A DNA stretch of 64,000 nt from Pseudoalteromonas sp. DL-6 (GTDB taxonomy: Bacteria; Pseudomonadota; Gammaproteobacteria; Enterobacterales; Alteromonadaceae). The DNA is taken from contig NZ_CP019770.1 in the NCBI RefSeq assembly GCF_004328665.1, positions 2,294,001-2,358,000 of the forward strand, in the 5' to 3' direction. Both the position numbers and the translations under genes were made by a program. Within the stretch, counting starts at the first letter, position 1; every line of letters begins with the position of its first letter. The notes under the pieces were generated by a model. It searched no databases. It had not been told where the DNA came from and was given only the letters and a program-made list of their open reading frames with translations. Of this stretch, positions 56,577 through 64,000 are shown piece after piece.

Positions 56577-57254
56577 TTACGCGATTTCTGCGACATCAGT
56601 CAGCCTAACCGCACCTTCTTTGGTATTAATAATAATGCCGCTTGAGCCATTAATATTAACACTCTCAATATTTTTGAATGAAGCAATTGGGAGGCTTGAA
56701 AATTCGCCATCCGTACTGCCTTCAGCTTTAACCTTGTATTCACCAGGAGGAAGCCGTTCACCCGCTTCATTTTTACCATCCCACGCAAAGCGCACTGCAC
56801 CTGCAGGCTGAGTGCCTAAATCAATGGTTTTAACTAACTGCCCTGACGCATCTTCAATACGAAGTGTTAAATTATCTACCGGCTTTTCAGCAACAATAGC
56901 TCCCTTAACCTCACCCGACTCATTAAGCTCAAGCGTGTCAGACTCCAGCAGTGCTTGTTTACCAACCAGTGTTGATGCTTGCAATGCCGAATTTGATGTC
57001 ATCGACGCGGCTAAAGACTCAAAGTTAGAGTTTAAATTTGAGATCCCTTCAGCCATAGTAAAATTGGTCATTTGCGCAATCATCTGATCATTATCAGCTG
57101 GTTTGCTGGGATCTTGATATGACAATTGCTGTGTTAACAACGAAAAGAAATCTTCTTGGGTTAACGCATCACTTTCCTCTTTTTTTGGCACTTGCTTATC
57201 TTGCCAACGTAAAGAGTCCATGTAGGATGAAGAAGTACTAATATCGTTACTCAT
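56577..57254 (-). CDS. flgD: FlgD, hook cap protein
   Basis: 225 residues. N-terminal scaffold region (ALTQEDFFSLLTQQLSYQDP, NDQMIAQMTNFTMAEGISN) and a C-terminal Ig/tudor-like pair with FAWDGKNEAGERLPPGEYKV. Needed for hook assembly. It lies between flgC and flgE. Confidence 0.96.
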   Translation of the reverse strand: MSNDISTSSSYMDSLRWQDKQVPKKEESDALTQEDFFSLLTQQLSYQDPSKPADNDQMIAQMTNFTMAEGISNLNSNFESLAASMTSNSALQASTLVGKQALLESDTLELNESGEVKGAIVAEKPVDNLTLRIEDASGQLVKTIDLGTQPAGAVRFAWDGKNEAGERLPPGEYKVKAEGSTDGEFSSLPIASFKNIESVNINGSSGIIINTKEGAVRLTDVAEIA

Positions 57255-57267
57255 GAGCTACCCTCAG

Positions 57268-57699
57268 TTACCGCTGACCTAGCAGCAGTGTTTTACTTAA
57301 CATTTGCTTAGCTGCATCAGCAACTTGAACATTTGTCTGATAAGAGCGAGATGCAGAAATCATATTTGCCATCTCCTCAACAACATTCACGTTGGGTTTA
57401 TAAATATAACCATTTTCATCCGCACTGGGATGGTTTGGGTTATATTCAATTTGTAGTGGTTTATCACTCTCAACCACTCCTAACACTTTCACTCCAACGG
57501 CAGAGCCCTGTGGGTTGCTTGCTGACGCTGACGCTTTTGTTAGCTCCGCAGCAAATACAGGTTGTCGCGCTCGGTACGTCTCATTTTGTGAAGAGCTAAC
57601 TGTATTAGCATTAGAGATATTACTTGCGGTGGTATTTAATCGCACGTTTTGTGCACTCATACCAGAACCAGCAATATCAAACACATTATATAAACTCAT
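57268..57699 (-). CDS. flgC: FlgC, proximal rod protein
   Basis: 143 residues, the standard length. N-terminus SLYNVFDIAGSGMSAQNVRL with TTASNISNANTVSSSQNE, conserved GYIYKPNVNVVEEMANMI and the C-terminal helix SYQTNVQVADAAKQM. It starts 2 nt after the flgB stop. Confidence 0.97.
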   Translation of the reverse strand: MSLYNVFDIAGSGMSAQNVRLNTTASNISNANTVSSSQNETYRARQPVFAAELTKASASASNPQGSAVGVKVLGVVESDKPLQIEYNPNHPSADENGYIYKPNVNVVEEMANMISASRSYQTNVQVADAAKQMLSKTLLLGQR

Positions 57700-57701
57700 A
57701 A

Positions 57702-58112
57702 TTAGGCTCCTTGACTACCGAGGGCTTTTTTCAGGCCTTTAAATTTACCATTAAGAAACTGGACACTGGCCTGATACTCCATAGCATTCTGTGTATACAA
57801 GTTTCGTTCCACTTGTATATCAACAGAGTTGCCATCACCTGTATCTGTTTGATTTGGCGTACGAAATAATTCATTACCACCTACACTACGGGTACCACCG
57901 GCAATGTGTTTTTCATTGGTTCTTACCATGCTATTGCCGCTTAGTTGGTTAGACTTTGCCGTTTTTAATGCTGAGGCAAAGTCGATATCTTTTGCTTTAT
58001 AGCCGGGCGTATCAGCATTTGCGATATTAGTAGCGAGCATTTCTGCTCTTTGCGAACGGATCAACATCGCATGCGGATGCACGCCTAATGCTTTATCAAA
58101 ACTGATAGCCAT
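57702..58112 (-). CDS. flgB: FlgB, proximal rod protein
   Basis: About 136 residues from the ATG at 58112 (MAISFDKALGVH). It is preceded by GGAGGT; an ATG four codons earlier lies on that ribosome site. It has the rod motif MLATNIANADTPGYKAKDID and the C-terminal NLYTQNAMEYQASVQFLNG. First gene of flgBCDE, 36 nt after a sigma-54 site. Confidence 0.96.
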   Translation of the reverse strand: MAISFDKALGVHPHAMLIRSQRAEMLATNIANADTPGYKAKDIDFASALKTAKSNQLSGNSMVRTNEKHIAGGTRSVGGNELFRTPNQTDTGDGNSVDIQVERNLYTQNAMEYQASVQFLNGKFKGLKKALGSQGA

Positions 58113-58147
58113 AACTACCTCCAAAAAATTGACTTAGCATCAATAAA

Positions 58148-58162
58148 GCAATAAGTAAGCCA
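58148..58162 (-). promoter_or_regulatory. Sigma-54 promoter of flgBCDE
   Basis: Minus-strand TGGCTTACTTATTGC: TGGC and TTGC with GG/GC spacing of 10, -12 end 36 nt from the chosen flgB start. Confidence 0.8.
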
Positions 58163-58191
58163 GCAATGAAAATAGTGATGATTAAAACAAA

Positions 58192-58214
58192 AAACGACGC
58201 AGTGAGCGTCGTTT
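58192..58214 (-). terminator. Terminator of cheV-cheR
   Basis: Stem AAACGACGC / GCGTCGTTT with a 5-nt loop; on the minus strand the T-run continues as TTTTTTGTTTT. It is 25 nt after the cheR stop. Confidence 0.88.
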
Positions 58215-58239
58215 AAAGGAGGGTAATATATTAAGAAGG

Positions 58240-59070
58240 TTATTTCTTTTGGTAAATAATACCGGGGTTACAGCGCACCATATCAAAGTCCGTACTTAAG
58301 CCAGACATAGACTCCGACGCACCTAAAAACAAATACCCTTTAGGGTTAAGTGCTTGAGAAAATTGTGCAATTATTTTAGCTTTTACTTCAGGTGAAAAAT
58401 AAATTAAAACATTACGGCAAAATATAATATCGAATTTACCCATCAAGGCGTACGAATCGAGCAAATTTAAATGCCTAAAGCTCACTTGCTTTTTCAATGA
58501 ATCAACCACTTGTGCCATACCATTGCCGCTGTCTTTAAAAAACTTTTTACGGCGTTCAGCAGATAGCCCGCGGGCCAATGCCAATGCATCATATTCAGCA
58601 TGTTTACACATATCCAGCATGGTATTTGATATATCTGTACCAATTATTTGTGCACCCATTTTTAAAACACCAGGGCTGCTTGATTGAAACTCAGCCACCG
58701 ACATAGCAATTGAATAGGGTTCTTGGCCTGAAGAGCTCGCAGCAGACCATATTTTTAATGGCCTATTTAACGTTTTAAACTCAGGAAATAATCTGGTTTT
58801 AAGTAACTCAAACGGATATTGATCTCTAAACCACAATGTTTCATTGGTTGTCATCGCATCAACAACGGCTGCGCGCAACTGGCGCTCATGCACACCTAGC
58901 GTTTTAGTTACCAGTTCAGATAATGAATCAACATTAAATCGCGTCATTAATGGCGCCAAACGGCTTTTAACCAAATACTGCTTATTTTCACCTAAAACAA
59001 TACCGCACTGTTGTTCTAAAAATAAGCGAAATTGATCGTATTCTTTTTGCTGCAAATCTTTATTAGTCAA
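58240..59070 (-). CDS. cheR: CheR, receptor methyltransferase
   Basis: SAM-dependent methylation of chemoreceptor glutamates. 276 residues: helical N-terminal domain (1-80), then the Rossmann domain with IWSAASSSGQEPYSIAMS, IIGTDISNTMLDMC and FDIIFCRNVLIYFS. It lies between cheV and flgB, the usual place in Vibrio, Shewanella and Pseudomonas. Confidence 0.96.
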   Translation of the reverse strand: MTNKDLQQKEYDQFRLFLEQQCGIVLGENKQYLVKSRLAPLMTRFNVDSLSELVTKTLGVHERQLRAAVVDAMTTNETLWFRDQYPFELLKTRLFPEFKTLNRPLKIWSAASSSGQEPYSIAMSVAEFQSSSPGVLKMGAQIIGTDISNTMLDMCKHAEYDALALARGLSAERRKKFFKDSGNGMAQVVDSLKKQVSFRHLNLLDSYALMGKFDIIFCRNVLIYFSPEVKAKIIAQFSQALNPKGYLFLGASESMSGLSTDFDMVRCNPGIIYQKK

Positions 59071-59090
59071 ATCAATAACACCTGTGTTTA

Positions 59091-60023
59091 TTAATCACAA
59101 TGAACCCACTTATTAACGGCTGTAGCAAGCTCGTCTGGGTTAAATTTTGCAATAAAATCATCTGCTCCTACTTTTTCAATCATTGCTTGATTGAAAACAC
59201 CGCTTAAAGATGTATGTAAAATAACATGAAGTGGTGCAAGTTTAGGATCGGCTTTAATCTCTGCAGTGAGTGTATAGCCATCCATTTCTGGCATTTCTAC
59301 ATCAGAAATTAATAACCCTACACGCTCTGTAATATCATTAACGCAATCAAGCTCTGCAATTTCTTTTAGTCTTCTTAGAGCTTCTTTACCATTTTTAGCA
59401 AGCTCAGTAGTAACACCTAAAGGCTCTAGCGCTCGTTTAACCTGATTTCGTGCAACAGCCGAATCATCGGCAATAAATACAATTCTTTCACCTAGGTCTT
59501 TTTGTATATTTCCTTGAGCAGCAACATCATCACTCACGGTAGTATTCACTGGGCAAATTTCGTTTAAGATTTTTTCTACGTCAAGTATTTCTACCAGTTC
59601 ATTTTCAATTTCAGTGACGGCTGTTAAATAAGAATAGCGACCCGCACCTGATGGCGGTGGCATTATTTTTTCCCAGTTCATATTAACAATTCGCTCAACA
59701 CCACCAACTAAAAAGCCCTGCACTGTGCGGTTATATTCTGCAATGATAATAAAGCCATCCTCTGTGCTTTTTATAGGTCGCCCGCCAACAGCCATAGATA
59801 AATCAATCACCGAAATAGTTTGGCCTCGAATATGCGCTACACCACGAATATAAGCGTTAGATTTTGGCATGCTCGTTAATGGAGGACATTGAAGAACTTC
59901 TCTCACCTTAAACACATTAATGCCGAAGCGCTGACGCCCGTTAAGCTTAAATAACAATAATTCCAAGCGGTTTTGCCCAACCAACTGAGTACGCTGGTTT
60001 ACTGAGTCTAAAATACCGGCCAT
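59091..60023 (-). CDS. cheV: CheV, CheW-receiver hybrid chemotaxis adaptor
   Basis: 310 residues: CheW-like domain (about 18-165, LLLFKLNGRQRFGINVFKVR, RGQTISVIDLSMAVGG) fused to a receiver domain (about 180-305) with phospho-Asp in LLISDVEMPEMDG. Receptor coupling and adaptation. It heads the cheV-cheR unit. Confidence 0.96.
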   Translation of the reverse strand: MAGILDSVNQRTQLVGQNRLELLLFKLNGRQRFGINVFKVREVLQCPPLTSMPKSNAYIRGVAHIRGQTISVIDLSMAVGGRPIKSTEDGFIIIAEYNRTVQGFLVGGVERIVNMNWEKIMPPPSGAGRYSYLTAVTEIENELVEILDVEKILNEICPVNTTVSDDVAAQGNIQKDLGERIVFIADDSAVARNQVKRALEPLGVTTELAKNGKEALRRLKEIAELDCVNDITERVGLLISDVEMPEMDGYTLTAEIKADPKLAPLHVILHTSLSGVFNQAMIEKVGADDFIAKFNPDELATAVNKWVHCD

Positions 60024-60049
60024 TTAAATCTCCTAAGAAAACAAATATA

Positions 60050-60064
60050 AGGAACGATAATTGC
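60050..60064 (+). promoter_or_regulatory. Weak sigma-54 candidate upstream of flgA
   Basis: Plus-strand AGGAACGATAATTGC: correct GG/GC spacing and TTGC, but the -24 element is AGGA and the distance to flgA is 98 nt. Included because flgA otherwise lacks a visible promoter. Confidence 0.35.
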
Positions 60065-60161
60065 TTTCAATTAATAAAGCGTCATAACACAACGGGGGCG
60101 TCTAAATTCTGACGCAAAATATTTATACCCTGTTTGCAACCATAAGCATAGTCGAAACATT

Positions 60162-60869
60162 ATGAGTTTGTTAAAAAAAACCAGAAGATACAGTGTTTTT
60201 TATTTTCTTGCTAGCCTCTGCTTCACTTTGCCACTAAAGGCTCAAGTATTTAGCAAAGAATCGCTTCAAGAAATGGCTGTATCTTATGTTGCTCAAAAAG
60301 CAGTAACTACAAATGATAACAAAATACAGTTTAGCGCATTACCGTTAGATAGCCGCATACCCGATCGCCAGTGTAACTCTGAGCCAGAGTTAGTAACGCC
60401 AAGCGAACCCCCTTTTAATCGTCAAGTCACCATTCAAATAAAATGTAACGATAGTGACAACTGGGCACAATACGTTCATGTCAGAATCACTGAATCAGCA
60501 CCTGTTGTTGTTGCAACTACTAATTTAGCACGAGGTGAAGTAATTACTCCATCCCATTTAAGTATTGATATGCGTCCTGCGCACTTTATACGTGTTCAGT
60601 ACCTTGATGATCCTGCGCTACTTATTGGTAGCCGCAGTAAACGTAATATTCGTGAAGGTATGCCTGTGCTGCTCAATCAAATTTGTATGGTTTGCAAAGG
60701 CGACTCTGTCAACATTTTTGCCAATATTAAAGGGTTAAGAGTAAAAACCACGGGTGTTGCATTAGAGGATGGAACCTTAGGTGAACAAGTACGAGTAGAA
60801 AACAAAAAAACAGGTAAAGTTTTAAATGCACGGGTAGATGGTGTAGAGTCTGTGCAGGTAAATATTTAA
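60162..60869 (+). CDS. flgA: FlgA, P-ring assembly chaperone
   Basis: Periplasmic chaperone for FlgI. 235 residues with a signal peptide (about 1-28, ending LKA) and the SAF domain in the second half (TTNLARGEVITPSHLSIDM, ALLIGSRSKRNIREGMPVLL, C-terminal KTGKVLNARVDGVESVQV). Divergent from cheV, followed by flgM and flgN. Confidence 0.95.
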   Translation: MSLLKKTRRYSVFYFLASLCFTLPLKAQVFSKESLQEMAVSYVAQKAVTTNDNKIQFSALPLDSRIPDRQCNSEPELVTPSEPPFNRQVTIQIKCNDSDNWAQYVHVRITESAPVVVATTNLARGEVITPSHLSIDMRPAHFIRVQYLDDPALLIGSRSKRNIREGMPVLLNQICMVCKGDSVNIFANIKGLRVKTTGVALEDGTLGEQVRVENKKTGKVLNARVDGVESVQVNI

Positions 60870-60881
60870 TGTAATTTATGC

Positions 60882-60908
60882 TAAAGTATCTTTAGTAAAT
60901 GCCGATAT
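60882..60908 (+). promoter_or_regulatory. Sigma-28 promoter of flgM
   Basis: TAAAG (60882-60886 region), 14-nt spacer, GCCGATAT at 60901-60908 (7 of 8). It lies in the flgA-flgM gap, 36 nt before the chosen flgM start, giving FliA-dependent production of its own inhibitor. Confidence 0.83.
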
Positions 60909-60943
60909 ATAGGCATCAGTTGGGTAATAAATGGGTTTTTATC

Positions 60944-61264
60944 ATGGTCGGTCAAGTAAACAAATCAAATCAACAGCCTGGTGTTTTAACAAACACTCAA
61001 CAGCAAAAAGTTGATTTAAAAAGAGATAATGCAAATACGCAGGCTGCGCAAACGCCTTCGCCAAAAGCTGCAAGCGATTCGGTGAGCCTAACACCGCAAG
61101 CCAAGCAATTAAAATCTTTACAAGAAAAAGCAGAGCAGTCTTCTGGTTTTGACAGTAATAAAGTTGCTGAACTTAAAAAAGCCATTACCGAAGGCAAGTA
61201 TCAAATAGATAGTGAGAAACTTGCCAAAAACTTAGCAGATTTCGAGTTTAATGTTTATGGCTGA
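60944..61264 (+). CDS. flgM: FlgM, anti-sigma-28 factor
   Basis: Binds FliA until exported through the finished hook. About 106 residues from the ATG at 60944 (MVGQVNKSNQ). An in-frame ATG at 60899 overlaps the -10 element of the promoter and cannot be used from it. Disordered first half (SVSLTPQAKQLKSLQ), helical sigma-binding second half (VAELKKAITEGKYQIDSEKL, AKNLADFE). It overlaps flgN by about 14 nt. Confidence 0.93.
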   Translation: MVGQVNKSNQQPGVLTNTQQQKVDLKRDNANTQAAQTPSPKAASDSVSLTPQAKQLKSLQEKAEQSSGFDSNKVAELKKAITEGKYQIDSEKLAKNLADFEFNVYG

Positions 61265-61688
61265 TCACAATAGTTTAATTACGATTAAACTAAACGAACA
61301 AATTAATTGTTTAACAACCTTGAGTGAGCTTCTTACTCAAGAGCTTAATGCTATTGCCTCACGTAGAGGCGAAGGTTTAAAAGAAATTGCCCAACAAAAA
61401 ATGTCTTTTTTAACCAGTATAAGCACCCTAGATAAAGAACTAAGTAAACTGATTGCCAGTAATGATCAGCAAACAGATGAAAACGCTGACTTAATAAAGC
61501 TGACCAGAACTAAGCTTGAGCAATGTCAAAAACAAAATGAAGTTAACGCTCACGCAGCACATCAGGCACAGTTAAGTGTAAAACAGTTGAAAGGTATTTT
61601 AATTGGTGCGCCATCATCGATGACCTACGACCAAGCTGGCAGCGTTGTAAATACTGATAACAGTATTGTACGTAACCTAAAAGCCTAA
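61251..61688 (+). CDS. flgN: FlgN, chaperone for FlgK and FlgL
   Basis: 145-residue helical protein with the FlgN pattern: LTTLSELLTQELNAIASRRG, a central coiled coil (LIKLTRTKLEQCQKQNEVNA) and a Ser/Thr-rich end. It starts inside the end of flgM; the second Met (61257) is an equally possible start. It keeps junction proteins unfolded for export. Confidence 0.9.
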   Translation: MFMADHNSLITIKLNEQINCLTTLSELLTQELNAIASRRGEGLKEIAQQKMSFLTSISTLDKELSKLIASNDQQTDENADLIKLTRTKLEQCQKQNEVNAHAAHQAQLSVKQLKGILIGAPSSMTYDQAGSVVNTDNSIVRNLKA

Positions 61689-61691
61689 AAG

Positions 61692-61749
61692 AATACCCAT
61701 AAAAAAACGCCTAAACGATAATTCGTTTAGGCGTTTTTTTATGGGTATT
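61692..61749. terminator. Very long bidirectional terminator between flgN and flgP
   Basis: Perfect 27-bp inverted repeat (arms 61692-61718 and 61723-61749, loop TAAT) with seven A and seven T inside the arms. It sits between the convergent flgN and flgP stops. Confidence 0.93.
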
Positions 61750-61759
61750 AATTTGTCGC

Positions 61760-62221
61760 TTAGTAATAAGTCACTTTTTTCACTTCCCGTGGCTTTATCT
61801 CACCTATGTACAAGTCGTGCACGCGTTTCATATTAAGCTCAAGCTCGGTTATATACATATCATTAACGGCATATGTTTTTATAATTTGCGCACCTTTAAT
61901 AATACCTTGTACTTTGCTTTGTAAATAATCATCTTGGGCAATAGAGCCTGCAACCGTTGTACCTGCGGTAATTTTTTGCCCGTATACTTGCTCTGTTAGT
62001 TCGCGATAAGCCTCGAGCTTTGAAGCCTTAATCGCCATAAGTTGTTTTTGAGTGTCATTACTTCCCGACTGCAAACTAATGGGCGCGTACCCTATTGCTT
62101 TTAATACAGGGTAATTATTTGGCTCAACATATTTATATTCAACGTGCTTATCAAATATATTGCTACAACCGCTTAACGTTAAGCAGCCTAATGTGATCAT
62201 TAATGGCATTACTCGCATCAT
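61760..62221 (-). CDS. flgP: FlgP, outer-membrane lipoprotein of the flagellum
   Basis: 153 residues with a lipoprotein signal (lipobox LSGC, Cys near residue 19) and an LPP20-type domain (AIKASKLEAYRELTEQVYGQ). In Vibrio FlgP, with FlgO and FlgT, belongs to the outer-membrane-associated ring (H ring) and is needed for motility. No flgO gene is next to it here. Divergent from flgT, with a sigma-54 site 35 nt upstream. Confidence 0.88.
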   Translation of the reverse strand: MMRVMPLMITLGCLTLSGCSNIFDKHVEYKYVEPNNYPVLKAIGYAPISLQSGSNDTQKQLMAIKASKLEAYRELTEQVYGQKITAGTTVAGSIAQDDYLQSKVQGIIKGAQIIKTYAVNDMYITELELNMKRVHDLYIGEIKPREVKKVTYY

Positions 62222-62255
62222 ACAGGGCCTTTAAAAACTAATTAAACTCAGTTAT

Positions 62256-62270
62256 GCACGTTTAATGCCA
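62256..62270 (-). promoter_or_regulatory. Putative sigma-54 promoter of flgP
   Basis: Minus-strand TGGCATTAAACGTGC: TGGCA -24 element, GG/GC spacing of 10, -12 end 35 nt before the flgP start. Confidence 0.72.
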
Positions 62271-62303
62271 GTGATACCTATATTCTGTAACAACAAATAA
62301 TAG

Positions 62304-62318
62304 TGGTACATTACTTGC
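62304..62318 (+). promoter_or_regulatory. Putative sigma-54 promoter of flgT
   Basis: Plus-strand TGGTACATTACTTGC: GG/GC spacing of 10 with TTGC, -12 end 40 nt before the flgT start. Divergent from the flgP site, 33 bp apart. Confidence 0.68.
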
Positions 62319-62357
62319 TGAGACTCATTAACGCTAACGTTTAATTGGAGTAAGAGT

Positions 62358-63545
62358 ATGAAGTCGTTTTTAAAAGCAGTATTAGCAGGATTAAGCACCA
62401 CTGCGGTATTAACGTTTTCACCTTTTACCCACGCTCAGTGGTATGAGTCTACAGGCCATGCGGTTATTCAAAATAGCGACATTCCCGGTGCAAAGGCCGC
62501 TGCAATAAAAGATGCAATTACCCAAGCCCTTGTATTCTCTGGGGCACGGGTGAGCTCGGTGCAAACGCTTGTTGATGGTGTTTTAACCCAAGATCAGCTA
62601 AAAATAAGTAGCCAAGGCGAAATTCAAAAAATAGAGCTTGTCAGTGAAAACCGCAGCAGTGATGAGTTTGCAATTACCTTACGCTTAGATATCTTTGCGC
62701 AAACAGAGCAATGTCCACAAAGTAACTTTAATAAGTTTATAGCTGTCACGCAAAGCCAATTAACAAATCGTGAACAAGCGAGAATGGGTCAAATATTTGA
62801 CATTAACAAAGCAGTCAGTAAAAACATTTATACCTCGTTGCAAAAATCAAAAATGAGTGCAATACCCGTTGCCTATTTCAATAAAGCGATAAAAGTCGAT
62901 ACTTACTTTAATCAACAACATGACTACTCTAATAGCCAGTTAGAGGAAATTTCATCGCGCAGTAACGCGCAATATGTGTTGTTAAGCCAAATTACCAGTT
63001 TATCCACCACCGATAAACTCAATAGCGACTATGCATTTTGGCAAGATGAAAGCTATCAGCGTCACTACCAAATAGAGTTTAGTTTATTTAATGGCACTAC
63101 TTATGAGCCCTTGTGGCAACAAAGCTATCAAAGCCAAGCCATCTGGCCATTTGAAAAAACAGCCATTATTGATGTAAACAGTAATCGTTTTTGGCAGTCG
63201 CCTTTTGGTCAAAGTATTAGTGAGATAAACCAAACCCTAAGTTACGATTTGCAAGCAGCCATGGCGTGTCTACCCACCCAAGGCAAAATTATGCACATGG
63301 AAAATAATAAACTCGTCATTAATTTAGGAAAGGCACATGGCTTAGAAAAAGGCCAACAGCTGAGTATTGCTCATCATAATTATTTAACAGACGCGCAAGG
63401 CAACACCATGCCGCATACTATAACCACTTTGAACCGTATTCGTGTAGAGCAGCTATATCAGCATAGCGCCATTGCCGTCAGTATTAATGATCAGCCTTTA
63501 CCGGGCGTACAAATTAACGATATTGTGGAAGTTGCAACGCCCTAA
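62358..63545 (+). CDS. flgT: FlgT, H-ring protein supporting the T ring and stators
   Basis: 395 residues with a signal peptide (about 1-27, ending THA) and three-part organisation like Vibrio FlgT: N-terminal domain starting WYESTGHAVIQN, a middle TolB-N-like part (AQYVLLSQITSLST) and a C-terminal domain (KLVINLGKAHGLEKGQQLSI). In Vibrio it is required for MotX/MotY and PomAB assembly. GGAGTAAG ribosome site. The stop overlaps the oxyR stop tail to tail (CTAA). Confidence 0.9.
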   Translation: MKSFLKAVLAGLSTTAVLTFSPFTHAQWYESTGHAVIQNSDIPGAKAAAIKDAITQALVFSGARVSSVQTLVDGVLTQDQLKISSQGEIQKIELVSENRSSDEFAITLRLDIFAQTEQCPQSNFNKFIAVTQSQLTNREQARMGQIFDINKAVSKNIYTSLQKSKMSAIPVAYFNKAIKVDTYFNQQHDYSNSQLEEISSRSNAQYVLLSQITSLSTTDKLNSDYAFWQDESYQRHYQIEFSLFNGTTYEPLWQQSYQSQAIWPFEKTAIIDVNSNRFWQSPFGQSISEINQTLSYDLQAAMACLPTQGKIMHMENNKLVINLGKAHGLEKGQQLSIAHHNYLTDAQGNTMPHTITTLNRIRVEQLYQHSAIAVSINDQPLPGVQINDIVEVATP

Positions 63546-64000
63546 AGTACTTGGGCTAGCTTAACTTTTAAATTATCGTGAGCGCTTAACCAATCAGCTA
63601 ACTGCTCAACCCCAGATAAATGCGGGTAGTGCTTTCGACAGGCTAATACAATATTACGTTGCTGATTAGGAAAAATAGGCAAATAATGAATTCCCTCTCG
63701 GGGTATTGCAGCAAGTTTTGGCACAAACGTAACCCCATCGTCCATTGCCACCAGCGCTAGTAAGGTTTCTAAGCTGTTGCCTTGGTACTGGCTAGAAACA
63801 TCCACTCCTGCCGAAAAACAAAACTGCTGAGCTTGATCTTTAAAGCAATGCCCATCACTTAACATTAATAGGTTACTGCCTTGAAGATCTTGCAGTGCTA
63901 CCTTTTTATTTACAGCTAAACCGTTATCAGCAGATACCGCAACTAAAAAATCTTCTTTATATACATTAATCGTATGGTAATTTTTTAGTTCAGGCACATC
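63542..64000 (-). CDS. oxyR: OxyR, peroxide-sensing LysR-type regulator (3' part only)
   Basis: The reading frame is open at the window edge, so the N-terminal DNA-binding half lies outside; about 153 C-terminal residues are visible. Both redox cysteines are present in the usual setting, LMLSDGHCFKDQAQQFCF, matching the disulphide pair of E. coli OxyR (Cys199/Cys208). The following NSLETLLALVAMDDGVTFVP fits the effector domain. Not part of the flagellar locus by function. Confidence 0.9.
   Translation of the reverse strand, partial: DVPELKNYHTINVYKEDFLVAVSADNGLAVNKKVALQDLQGSNLLMLSDGHCFKDQAQQFCFSAGVDVSSQYQGNSLETLLALVAMDDGVTFVPKLAAIPREGIHYLPIFPNQQRNIVLACRKHYPHLSGVEQLADWLSAHDNLKVKLAQVL

Noticed and set aside
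60009..60030. Sigma-54-like GC...CC match at the cheV start
   Set aside because: Spacing between the dinucleotides is 11, not 10, and it overlaps the start codon of cheV.

Overview
The window is an AT-rich gammaproteobacterial chromosome segment whose proteins look like those of a marine Alteromonadales species, most likely Pseudoalteromonas. That call is inference from family resemblance and gene order; no database was searched. About 85% of it is one nearly complete polar-flagellum and chemotaxis locus. It is flanked by a cytochrome c maturation operon on the left and the 3' part of oxyR on the right. I see no tRNA, rRNA, prophage, insertion sequence or CRISPR.

Layout. (1) 1-5760, minus strand: ccmABCDEFGH and the first codons of a probable ccmI. 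(2) 5853-8329, plus strand: a two-gene unit encoding a second FliK-like protein and a free-standing FlhB C-terminal domain (FlhX type). (3) 8357-22399, minus strand: flhA-flhF-flhG-fliA-cheY-cheZ-cheA-cheB-motA/C-like-motB/D-like-parC-parP-cheW-DUF2802. This covers export gate, pole placement, sigma-28, chemotaxis core, an extra stator and the polar array-positioning system. (4) 22471-35533, minus strand: fliEFGHIJ and fliKLMNOPQR-flhB, giving the basal body, C ring and export apparatus. (5) 35691-41559: regulators flrA, flrB and flrC with a tag DNA glycosylase gene inserted between flrB and flrA on the other strand, then fliS and a FliT/FlaI-like gene, also on the plus strand. (6) 41748-46836, minus strand: two flagellins, flaG and fliD. 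(7) 47112-60023, minus strand: cheV-cheR-flgBCDE, flgFGHI and flgJKL. (8) 60162-63545: flgA-flgM-flgN, flgP and flgT.

Regulation can be read directly. Eleven GG-N10-GC sigma-54 sites precede flagellar units. For eight of them (flgB, flgF, flgJ, flrB, fliE, flhA, flgP, flgT) the -12 element lies 35-42 nt from the start codon. Three TAAAG-N14-GCCGATAA-type sigma-28 sites precede fliS, one flagellin gene and flgM. This fits the Vibrio-type cascade FlrA -> FlrBC/sigma-54 -> FliA/FlgM. The two adjacent flagellin genes appear to use different sigma factors.

The main points for a second look are these. CheA carries three copies of an acidic peptide in the linker where a CheY-docking P2 domain would sit, and the copies resemble the CheY-binding ends of FliM and CheZ in this same window. 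A perfect array of fifteen 7-bp repeats lies 12 bp upstream of the flgJKL sigma-54 promoter. The FliK2-FlhX pair looks like an auxiliary export-switch module. A dispersed intergenic element occurs next to tag and next to the heptamer array, in both places associated with CCTAG heptamers.
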